Shown here one piece after another: positions 43,283 to 50,537 of a stretch of DNA of 64,000 bases; position 1 is the first letter of the stretch, and each line of letters opens with the position of its first letter. The position numbers and the translations under genes are program-made. This DNA is from an uncultured Duncaniella sp. (GTDB taxonomy: Bacteria; Bacteroidota; Bacteroidia; Bacteroidales; Muribaculaceae). The stretch spans positions 62,001 to 126,000 of the forward strand of contig CATWQI010000004.1 in assembly GCA_958352885.1 (NCBI GenBank), written 5' to 3'. The notes under the pieces are model-generated. The model was not told the origin of the DNA, made no database searches, and saw only the letters and a program-made list of their open reading frames with translations.

Positions 43283-44380
43283 TTATGCTATATTGTTGCC
43301 ATTGGAGGCTTTTGGACTCTTCAGGCGAGAGAAGTTCACTTTATGGCGCAGCCACCATGGGAACAGGCATGCACCGATAAACAGATAGACATAATAACTG
43401 ATTATGCGCCAGAACAAGGCTATGACGAGCGCCATGCTGGAATTATTAATCAGGTCACCGTAGTAGGTAGTGAACAGCCATTCGCTGATTCCTGCGCTGC
43501 CGGGGGTGGGACTCACCATAAGTACTACCCAAACAACGAATTGACGGCAAAATACAACTATCTGGTCGGCATAAGGAGCAAATCCAAGGAAAAGAGCGTT
43601 GACCACCAGATAGCGGGATGTCCAGGAGATGGCGGTGCCGCCGAAAGTCTTAAGCCACCATCCGAATGAACGTGTGCGCAAATCCTTACCGGCTGTCTCC
43701 ATCTGTTCTCCCATAGTGTCAACTTTTGACGCCCATCGCTTAAGAAAACTGAAATGGAAAATCCAGTTAAGAGCCTTGTGTATCCCGCGCGGGCGGATAA
43801 GTATGCCCATGAACAGAATGGCAGTCCACACAGCAATGATGAAGTACACTATCCAAAACACGGTCTGTAAGCCGGTGGTGAATGTGCTGTGCTTGAACCC
43901 GAAGAGTTCAGCGTATGGCACAAGCAGCATAATCAGCGGTAGCGAGACAACAAAAAACAATTCGTCAAGGAACAGTGTGGTGAGCATCAGCGTTGTGGCT
44001 CTTCCGAACTCGATACCCTCCCTGTTGAGGTATATCATGCCGAAAGTGCTGCCTCCAACGGCGGTCGGGGTGACGCACGATGTGAACTCGCACAGCATGT
44101 TCACCCTGATAGCCTGCCACCATGAGAGGCGTTTGTCGGTCAGGGTGCGGAAACGCCAGCTAAGCCCGAAGTCTCGACCGAACATGAAGCACCATGCGAG
44201 CAGTATACAGCCTGCCACTTTCCAGTCGAAATGGAATGAGTCCCATACGTTACGGTTGAATTCTCGATGGAACATCCATACCACCACGCTGACACCGATT
44301 GCCACGGGAATAAAGATTTTCCAGACGATACTACCTGTATTGCCCGGTGAAGGTTCAGTGGCGTTTGTATTTTGTTTCAT
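43283..44380 (-). CDS. Lysylphosphatidylglycerol-synthase-like transmembrane protein (UPF0104)
   Basis: A 365-residue protein with seven to eight membrane helices of the PF03706/YbhN type: ILLAWCFMFGRDFGLSWRFR, ELFFVVSLPLIMLLVP, and the family's VSPTPGSAGISEWLFT motif near residue 305. It lacks the soluble lysyltransferase domain, so it is probably a lipid-linked flippase-like or lipid-handling protein. It overlaps the GT4 gene by 26 bp, which suggests they work on the same envelope lipid. Confidence 0.88.
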   Translation of the reverse strand: MKQNTNATEPSPGNTGSIVWKIFIPVAIGVSVVVWMFHREFNRNVWDSFHFDWKVAGCILLAWCFMFGRDFGLSWRFRTLTDKRLSWWQAIRVNMLCEFTSCVTPTAVGGSTFGMIYLNREGIEFGRATTLMLTTLFLDELFFVVSLPLIMLLVPYAELFGFKHSTFTTGLQTVFWIVYFIIAVWTAILFMGILIRPRGIHKALNWIFHFSFLKRWASKVDTMGEQMETAGKDLRTRSFGWWLKTFGGTAISWTSRYLVVNALFLGFAPYADQIVVFCRQFVVWVVLMVSPTPGSAGISEWLFTTYYGDLINNSSMALVIALFWRIISYYVYLFIGACLFPWWLRHKVNFSRLKSPKASNGNNIA

Positions 44381-45533
44381 GTCGTTCTATAATATCATTG
44401 TATCTGATTATCACTTCGCCCATCACATCCCGCCATGAGCGTGAAAGGGTATTGCATGCTCCATCGCCGGCACGGCGTATCATATCAGTATTGGCTGCCA
44501 GATATGATATTGCCTCGGCATAAGCCTCAGGTGTACGTCTGGTTAAAAATCCGTTCTCGCCATGACGTATACGTTCGGCGGCGGTAGAACCCTGGAGTAG
44601 CACTGCCGGGGTGTGCATGGCTGCTGCCTCGCGTACTACAAGCGGGGCGTTATCGTAGAATGAGGGGAAAAGAAAGAGATCGGAGGCCGCATAGTGGCGG
44701 CGTAGGGTCTCCCTATCCTCAATTTTACCGTGAAAAGTCACCTTGTCGGTTATACCCAGCTCCTGTGCAAGCTTTCTCATATCATCAAGTGCATAGCCAA
44801 CACCTATGAAGTCCATGCGGTAGTCAAGATTTCCAAGGAGAGGTAGCGAACGGATTATGATTTCAATACCTTTCTCAAGGATGTGTTGTCCAACGAACAG
44901 CAGTCCGAGCTGTCCCTCTTTATAACCGAGTTTAAGGCGTGACTCTTTTTTGTACGCATTCAAATCTTGTATGCCTTCTGAAAGGTCATTGCCATTTTCC
45001 ACCACCTGTACCTTGCCTTTGTATCCGTACTCCCTCAAAGTCTCCTCAACAGCAGCCTGTGGAATCCATACCTCTGAAGCGGAATTGTAGAATTCAAGTA
45101 TACGTTTCATCTGGTACCTGACCATGAATGGCGGTAGTGAACGTTCCAGGTCGGTGCGGTATTTTGAGTGAAATGTCGCTACCAGTGGGATGTCATGCTT
45201 GCGGGATGCGTATGCCGCAAGTCTCCCGGAAGAAAAGGGGCAGTGGGCATGTACTATTTTAAAAGGTATTGAACGGATATTGCGCCAGATGAATGGGTCC
45301 AGCAACGGATAGCCATATCGGTAAGGATGACGGTTGTAAATTGGAAGTGAGAGATAACGGTGCATCTCGAAGTCCGGATGAGGAGGACACTCCGGATTCC
45401 AGGGAGTGATTACGCATACCTTGCCGCCAGAGGCTATGAGCCATTTGCAATAATTCTCCACAGTGAGTGTCACCCCGTCGAGGACCGGCGGGAAACTGTC
45501 ATTGAAGAGTCCGTATATGTTGTTAGCCGTCAT
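44355..45533 (-). CDS. Glycosyltransferase family 4
   Basis: A 392-residue GT-B enzyme. N-terminal acceptor domain LFNDSFPPVLDGVTLTVENYCKW-type start (residues 9-31) and HAHCPFSSGRLA; C-terminal donor domain LLFVGQHILEKGIEIIIRSL (near 205) and the E-x7-E motif region FPSFYDNAPLVVREAAAM (near 292). Layout resembles the diacylglycerol or phosphatidylinositol glycosyltransferases. With the overlapping LPG-synthase-like gene it may build a glycolipid. First gene of the operon down to kdsB; -7 at 45557-45565. Confidence 0.92.
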   Translation of the reverse strand: MTANNIYGLFNDSFPPVLDGVTLTVENYCKWLIASGGKVCVITPWNPECPPHPDFEMHRYLSLPIYNRHPYRYGYPLLDPFIWRNIRSIPFKIVHAHCPFSSGRLAAYASRKHDIPLVATFHSKYRTDLERSLPPFMVRYQMKRILEFYNSASEVWIPQAAVEETLREYGYKGKVQVVENGNDLSEGIQDLNAYKKESRLKLGYKEGQLGLLFVGQHILEKGIEIIIRSLPLLGNLDYRMDFIGVGYALDDMRKLAQELGITDKVTFHGKIEDRETLRRHYAASDLFLFPSFYDNAPLVVREAAAMHTPAVLLQGSTAAERIRHGENGFLTRRTPEAYAEAISYLAANTDMIRRAGDGACNTLSRSWRDVMGEVIIRYNDIIERHETKYKRH

Positions 45534-45556
45534 ATCGATATAACAAGGTATTTAAC

Positions 45557-45565
45557 GCAAAGTTA
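45557..45565 (-). promoter_or_regulatory. -7 element of the GT4-kdsB operon
   Basis: Minus-strand TAACTTTGC, 24 bp upstream of the GT4 start. No clear -33 box. Confidence 0.5.
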
Positions 45566-45596
45566 GCATTAATTAACGATTTATCTCCCTGAATGG

Positions 45597-46574
45597 CTAA
45601 ATTATTTTTTGTCGAATGATTTTTTTAGAGTCCGTAAGTGGTATTTTACGCCTGTATATCACTGATTTCGGGACTTTGCGAGCCGGAAGGAGCTGATGTA
45701 GGTTTCTGATGAAATCGTCCGGCAGATTTTCGGCATCAGTTATGATTACGGCTTCTTCGCCCCATTGCGGACTGGGCCGTGAAGTGACATAGAAAAGGCA
45801 ACCTGCCGGAAACATCGGGGCTATGATGCGTTCGATTTCTTCAGGCGATATTTTCAGCCCTCCCGAGTTGATTATGTTGTCAAATCGTCCAAGCCAACGG
45901 AATGTGCTGGAGTCGCACAACTCCACAATATCATTGGTGGTCAGAGTGCCGAACGATAGAGTGGAAGTTCTTATGATGAGGCATCCACGTGAATCCGTTG
46001 AAAAGTTGAAACCCGGTAAGGCCCGGAAATGTTTTTCTCCAAATTTTCGCAATGCGACATGGCTGCATGTTTCGGTCATACCGTAGGTCGCAAACGAGTT
46101 TGGTGCAGCCTGCATAAGAGCTTTCTCAGCCTCGGCAGTTACAGGTGCGCCTCCTACTATTACATTATTTGTCCGTCTTAGGATATCGGATTCCAAAAGT
46201 CCGGGTATTTGTGACGGAACTATCGGTAAGAGGTCAATAGGATGGTTGCAGTTGGCAGACTGAATATTGTTGGAGGGAGGGGTGACAATCAGAGAACAAC
46301 CGGCTTCAAGAGCTCGTACTATCTGCATTTTACCGGCTATGTAGTCAGGTGACAATGGCAGGTAGAGTGTGGAGCGTGATGTCAGTCCGAAAAAATTGAT
46401 TGTAGCGTGTGCGGATGCCCGCATGTCGCATTTGGAAAGTCGAATGGTTTTGGGCTTTCCGGTTGAGCCGGAGGTATGGGCTATGACATAGTCCGCACTA
46501 TTGTGCCATTCATCAATGAATGCAGCCGCATCCGGTGTCAGAATTCGTTCCATTCCAAATCCGGGATATTCCAT
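45597..46574 (-). CDS. menE: o-Succinylbenzoate-CoA ligase (MenE-like AMP-binding protein)
   Basis: A 325-residue adenylate-forming enzyme, shorter than most MenE proteins (about 450), because the N-terminal region before the P-loop is reduced. The phosphate-binding HTSGSTGKPKTIRLSK (near residues 34-49), YGMTETCSHVALR (near 170) and the hinge LGRFDNIINSGGLKISPEE (near 235) are present; the C-terminal Lys is in PLTDSKKIIRQKI. It overlaps menC by 37 bp (or 16 bp if ATG at 46553 is used). MenE identity rests on the menB-menC context. Confidence 0.88.
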   Translation of the reverse strand: MEYPGFGMERILTPDAAAFIDEWHNSADYVIAHTSGSTGKPKTIRLSKCDMRASAHATINFFGLTSRSTLYLPLSPDYIAGKMQIVRALEAGCSLIVTPPSNNIQSANCNHPIDLLPIVPSQIPGLLESDILRRTNNVIVGGAPVTAEAEKALMQAAPNSFATYGMTETCSHVALRKFGEKHFRALPGFNFSTDSRGCLIIRTSTLSFGTLTTNDIVELCDSSTFRWLGRFDNIINSGGLKISPEEIERIIAPMFPAGCLFYVTSRPSPQWGEEAVIITDAENLPDDFIRNLHQLLPARKVPKSVIYRRKIPLTDSKKIIRQKII

Positions 46575-47590
46575 TTAGCATGGGGGTCGTATGATAGATA
46601 CTCGCCGGTAAGTTTTAGCGGCGAGGGTATGTTATTGTGATACAGTTGACCGGTGCCGAGTCCTTGAGGCATTGTCGGTTGATAGGTTGCTACCCACTGG
46701 CTTATGGCATTCAATCCTATGTTGGATTCCAGTGCCGATGTCGCCCACCAGCCTATATTGCGCTCGGAGGCAAGTCGAATCCATTCGTCAGAGCCTGAGA
46801 AACCGCCGCACAATGTCGGTTTTAAGATTATATATTGCGGGCGGATTGTATCAAGCATCTCAGCTTTTACCGCAGGCGAGTTCAGCCCTATAAGCTCTTC
46901 ATCCAGACCAATCGGGATAGGGGTGTGGCGGCATAGCTCTGCCATAGCGTCCCATTGTCCCTGGCGGATTGGTTGCTCTATGGAGTGGATTTTGTATTCG
47001 GCAAGTCTGTTAAGCCGTTCGAGTGCATTGTCGGGCGTAAAGGCGCCGTTGGCATCGACTCGTAGTTGGATGTCAGGGCATATATTGCGTATGAGACGTA
47101 GCAAATCAATCTCGTCGTCGAAATTTATGCCTCCGATTTTGAGCTTGACGCAATGGAATCCATCTTTGATTTTATCGTTTATACGCTTCGCCATGAGTTC
47201 TTTATCTCCCATCCATACAAGCCCGTTTATGACGATGTTATCCCTCCCGGAAGTCCAAGTGGAAGGGAATACTATGCGGCGTCCGCCATTCCGCAAGTCG
47301 TGTATGGCGGTTTCCAGCCCCGTTCGTATGGACGGATAATCGGCAAGAAGCGAGTAATCGGCGGCGTAGCGGTCTATGTCGCTGCATACAGCTTCAAGCT
47401 TCTGTTCGTAATCGGGACGGTCGTCACAGCTTAAACCCCGAAACAGAGCGCACTCACCGATACCGAACACTTCGGGAGCGGCAGCGTCAAAAACTTTGAT
47501 ATAGAAAGTCTCTTTCCGGTTCATCCTGTCACGTGAGGTGATAGCGGTGAACCGGAAATCAAGAGTATACTTTGCAAATGCTCCTTTCAT
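46538..47590 (-). CDS. menC: o-Succinylbenzoate synthase
   Basis: A 350-residue enolase-superfamily enzyme that dehydrates SHCHC to o-succinylbenzoate in menaquinone synthesis. Catalytic set: Lys in HCVKLKIGG (near 146), metal ligands Asp in RVDANGAF, Glu in SIEQPI and Asp in GLDEEL, and the second Lys in ILKPTLCGGF (near 258). The C-terminal TSALESNIGLNAISQWVA is typical of the OSBS group. It lies 42 bp downstream of menB and overlaps menE. Confidence 0.94.
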   Translation of the reverse strand: MKGAFAKYTLDFRFTAITSRDRMNRKETFYIKVFDAAAPEVFGIGECALFRGLSCDDRPDYEQKLEAVCSDIDRYAADYSLLADYPSIRTGLETAIHDLRNGGRRIVFPSTWTSGRDNIVINGLVWMGDKELMAKRINDKIKDGFHCVKLKIGGINFDDEIDLLRLIRNICPDIQLRVDANGAFTPDNALERLNRLAEYKIHSIEQPIRQGQWDAMAELCRHTPIPIGLDEELIGLNSPAVKAEMLDTIRPQYIILKPTLCGGFSGSDEWIRLASERNIGWWATSALESNIGLNAISQWVATYQPTMPQGLGTGQLYHNNIPSPLKLTGEYLSYDPHAKWNIPDLEWNEF

Positions 47591-47632
47591 CGAATCAATG
47601 GGAAGGACAGGGATGAATATCAGTCAGGATAT

Positions 47633-48454
47633 TTATCCCGGGAACTTGGGGAATTGGTCGAAATCAGGGTCTCGTTTCTCAAGGAATGCGTTTTTCCCTT
47701 CCTGGGCCTCTGCCATAAGATAGTACATCAGAGTGGCATCTCCTGCAAATTCCATCATACCGCGTTGTCCGTCAAGTTCAGCGTTAAGCGCACGCTTAAT
47801 CATGCGTATGGCCATAGGGCTGCGGCTCAGAATGGTCTCACACCAGTCCACTGTTTCGTCTTCAAGCTGTTCGAATGGCACAACCTTGTTCACCATACCC
47901 ATACGTTCCGCTTCAATTGCTGTATACTGACGGCATAGGAACCATATTTCTCTCGCTTTCTTTTGTCCGACACAGCGGGCGAGGTAGCTGGAACCGAAGC
48001 CGGCATCGAAACTGCCAACTTTCGGGCCGGTCTGTCCGAAACGCGCGTTTTCGGATGCGATGGTGAGGTCGCATACCACATGCAGAACATGACCTCCGCC
48101 TATGGCGTAACCGTTGACCATTGCGATCACAGGTTTTGGAATAGAGCGTATAGCCTTGTGCAAATCAAGCACATTCAGGCGAGGCACACCGTTTTCGTCA
48201 ATGTATCCGCCTATCCCTTTCACTTTCTGGTCGCCTCCGGAGCAGAAGGCCTTGTCGCCGGCTCCTGTAAGGATTATCACACCGATATCGGTTGCCTCCC
48301 GGCAGTAAGCCATTGCGTCAAGCATTTCGCAGTTTGTCTGCGGGCGGAACGCATTGTAGACTTGCGGGCGATTGATGGTGATTTTCGCTATTTTGCCATA
48401 CTGTTCAAAGAGTATGTCCTCATATTGCTTGATTGGTTTCCAGACTCGTGTCAT
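47633..48454 (-). CDS. menB: 1,4-dihydroxy-2-naphthoyl-CoA synthase
   Basis: A 273-residue crotonase-fold enzyme. Start ATG 48454 (MTRVWKPIKQYEDILF) gives the normal length; a TTG eight codons upstream lies on the -7 box. Oxyanion-hole loops ILTGAGDKAFCSGGDQKVKG and NGYAIGGGHVLHVVCDL, and active-site GPKVGSFDAGFGSSYLAR and EIWFLCRQYTAIEAERMG, are specific to MenB. It closes the second ring of menaquinone. First gene of a menB-menC-menE operon with a near-consensus promoter. Confidence 0.96.
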   Translation of the reverse strand: MTRVWKPIKQYEDILFEQYGKIAKITINRPQVYNAFRPQTNCEMLDAMAYCREATDIGVIILTGAGDKAFCSGGDQKVKGIGGYIDENGVPRLNVLDLHKAIRSIPKPVIAMVNGYAIGGGHVLHVVCDLTIASENARFGQTGPKVGSFDAGFGSSYLARCVGQKKAREIWFLCRQYTAIEAERMGMVNKVVPFEQLEDETVDWCETILSRSPMAIRMIKRALNAELDGQRGMMEFAGDATLMYYLMAEAQEGKNAFLEKRDPDFDQFPKFPG

Positions 48455-48474
48455 AAGTGTTGAAATTTGTTTCA

Positions 48475-48506
48475 GCAAAATTACGCATATTCACAGAAAT
48501 TTCAAA
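48475..48506 (-). promoter_or_regulatory. Promoter of the menBCE operon
   Basis: Minus-strand TAATTTTGC (48483-48475) with TTTG (48506-48503) 19 bp upstream: a full match to the Bacteroidetes consensus. Confidence 0.72.
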
Positions 48507-48716
48507 ATGTCATTTGCAAGGAGGCATATGTTAAGGTGGTGGGAGGTTTCTCTGAAAGCAGGTTGATAAATTCATCATCACAAGTCCAAAGTCTCGAATA
48601 TTTGTTTTAATTTTGTAAAAGATATAATGAATAAAATGAGATGAAATCATGGCGAGACCGGTAGAAACGCTATTTAAGAATTACAAGGTCATCAGCATCA
48701 GATAAGAAACAAAATA

Positions 48717-50378
48717 ATGAAAAAAACGATACGGGTACTAACCATTGTTCTTGCATTTGTCATTACTTCTTGCTCAAAGTCAGATTCGTATGACAAAGAT
48801 ATCGCTAATGCTGAAAATGTAATGCAGAGCAATGCGGACAGTGCATTGTCTATATTGGAGACAATTGCTCCGTCGGAACTAAAGGTTGACTCTTTGCTGG
48901 CTAAATACCATTATTTAATGGCATATGGTCACATGCGCAGTAACCGCTCCATGATTAGCGATTCTCTTATCTCATACGCTCATGGCTATTATAGCGGTAA
49001 GGATATCGTGAGAGGTATTCGTAGCGGAATGGCATTTGCTTGGTATAAGTTTTGGCTTGGTGACACACCCGGTGCAATGGCAATGCTTGATTCACTTGCG
49101 GGCTTGCCTGATGTGCCAGATTCAATCATGGTTCAGACATTGAGGACACGTGTATTGCTCGGGGCTGCGGAGTATCAAGGACGCGAGCTGGTACCTCTTG
49201 CCAAAAGGCTTGAAGCTCTTGAAACAGACTCCTTGAGAAAGATTGAGGCAAAATATATGCTTCTGACGGGATACGAATATGCCGTAGAACCTGATTCGGC
49301 TCTTTCCATCCTGGATGAACTTGTGACCTATGCCCGTAAGAACAAATGGGGTGACAAGCATTTCCAGTTTGAAATAGAGCGAGCGCAGTTGCTGACCGAG
49401 CAAGGCAGGAGTGCCGAAAGCGATGCTCTTATTGATGATATTTTCCGAAAAGCCGGACCCGACAATGGAGCGGCAGACTTCCTTCATTTACAATATGCTA
49501 TAAATGCGTTGAATTCCGGTGACACCGGTCGTGCTTCACGTCATCTTGCCGTAGCGGATAGTCTCGCCGGCAAATTGAGAGGTGAAGATGATGTCTATTT
49601 CCGCAGCTATAGTAATCTTCTCCATGCTATCCTTGACTTTAAGCGTACCGGTAGTATCAAACTCGTACATATAAACGGTTTGAATAACCGCCAAAGTGAA
49701 CGTTTCAACCGTATGAAGGCTTCGCAATGGGAATCCGAACGCAGTGCATTGTATCAGCAGAACCGGGCTTTGGCGCTGAAAGCGGAAAGCGAGCATAAAA
49801 CTGTGATAATTCTGATAATAGGTATTGCCGCATTATTGGTATTAGTCGGTTCCAGCTGGTTTATCGTGATACGTCGCCATCGCGAACGTGAAAACGAAGA
49901 GCGGATTGAAGCTTTGCAAAAAATGGTTGACGAATATAATTCCGCACAGGAAACCAAAGAATCAGATATCAATGATTCTTCAGAATTGCGTAGCGTCATG
50001 CTCAAGCAACTCGGCATTATCAAGATGGTGGCAGAAACTCCTACCGAACAGAATCGAGAAATGCTTCGTAAAATCTCATCCATAGATGGCGAGCCAAACG
50101 GTGAACTCGTCGACTGGGAAAATGTCTACAGGATAATCGATAATCTGTATTCCGGATTCTACAGTACACTCCACAGCAGATATGGCGATGTATTAAGTCC
50201 GAAAGAGGAACAGATAATAGTGCTTATGGTGGCAGGTTTCTCAACAAAAGAAATCAGCGTAATCACCGGTCACACCACAGCCACAATCTATGTCCGTAAA
50301 ACCTCCATACGGAAGAAACTCGCAGTTCCGGAGAAAGAAGATATTGTAGGGTATCTGCTTAATCAGAATAAGGATTAA
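48717..50378 (+). CDS. Membrane-anchored TPR sensor with C-terminal LuxR-type HTH
   Basis: A 553-residue regulator with its DNA-binding domain across the membrane from its sensor. Lipoprotein-like signal (MKKTIRVLTIVLAFVITSC), then a helical TPR-like periplasmic domain (about 25-355) with repeats such as NADSALSILETI, EPDSALSILDELVTY and STGRASRHLA-like turns. One membrane helix (361-385, VIILIIGIAALLVLVG) and a coiled coil (KEEALQKMVDEYN region) lead to a LuxR HTH (493-550, LSPKEEQIIVLMVAGFSTKE and TATIYVRKTSIRKKL). A candidate -7 is TAATTTTG at 48608-48615. The receptor gene follows after 159 bp. Confidence 0.88.
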   Translation: MKKTIRVLTIVLAFVITSCSKSDSYDKDIANAENVMQSNADSALSILETIAPSELKVDSLLAKYHYLMAYGHMRSNRSMISDSLISYAHGYYSGKDIVRGIRSGMAFAWYKFWLGDTPGAMAMLDSLAGLPDVPDSIMVQTLRTRVLLGAAEYQGRELVPLAKRLEALETDSLRKIEAKYMLLTGYEYAVEPDSALSILDELVTYARKNKWGDKHFQFEIERAQLLTEQGRSAESDALIDDIFRKAGPDNGAADFLHLQYAINALNSGDTGRASRHLAVADSLAGKLRGEDDVYFRSYSNLLHAILDFKRTGSIKLVHINGLNNRQSERFNRMKASQWESERSALYQQNRALALKAESEHKTVIILIIGIAALLVLVGSSWFIVIRRHRERENEERIEALQKMVDEYNSAQETKESDINDSSELRSVMLKQLGIIKMVAETPTEQNREMLRKISSIDGEPNGELVDWENVYRIIDNLYSGFYSTLHSRYGDVLSPKEEQIIVLMVAGFSTKEISVITGHTTATIYVRKTSIRKKLAVPEKEDIVGYLLNQNKD

Positions 50379-50385
50379 GAGGCTA

Positions 50386-50488
50386 TTAAGACCATAAAGC
50401 GATCCATTAAGACTTTTAATAGATGCAACCATTGATAATCAGTTGGTTGCATCTCTTGTGTTAAGACTTTTATATTTGGAGTTAAAAC
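50386..50488 (+). repeat. Paired TTAAGAC direct repeats upstream of the receptor gene
   Basis: TTAAGAC at 50386, 50407 and 50461 and TTAAAAC at 50482. Both adjacent pairs start exactly 21 bp apart (two helical turns); the copies at 50407 and 50461 share TTAAGACTTTTA. The downstream pair brackets the -33 box. Probable regulator sites; the protein that binds is not known. Confidence 0.6.
50421..50454. terminator. Hairpin between the LuxR-TPR gene and the receptor gene
   Basis: Arms AGATGCAACC (50421-50430) and GGTTGCATCT (50445-50454), extendable by one inner A-T pair. A terminator for the regulator gene or an operator element; only a short T-rich stretch (CTTGTG) follows. Confidence 0.5.
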
Positions 50489-50508
50489 GCCTTTAGGTAT
50501 AATTTTGC
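50475..50508 (+). promoter_or_regulatory. Promoter of the outer-membrane receptor gene
   Basis: TTTG (50475-50478), 21 bp, TAATTTTGC (50500-50508), 30 bp before the ATG. It lies within the second TTAAGAC-type repeat pair. Confidence 0.65.
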
Positions 50509-50537
50509 ATCAGAAAATCATTAAAAACTGATACGAA

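Noticed and set aside
48649..48705. 18-residue frame (MARPVETLFKNYKV) before the TPR-LuxR gene
   Set aside because: No supporting evidence beyond being open; could be chance in A/T-rich DNA.
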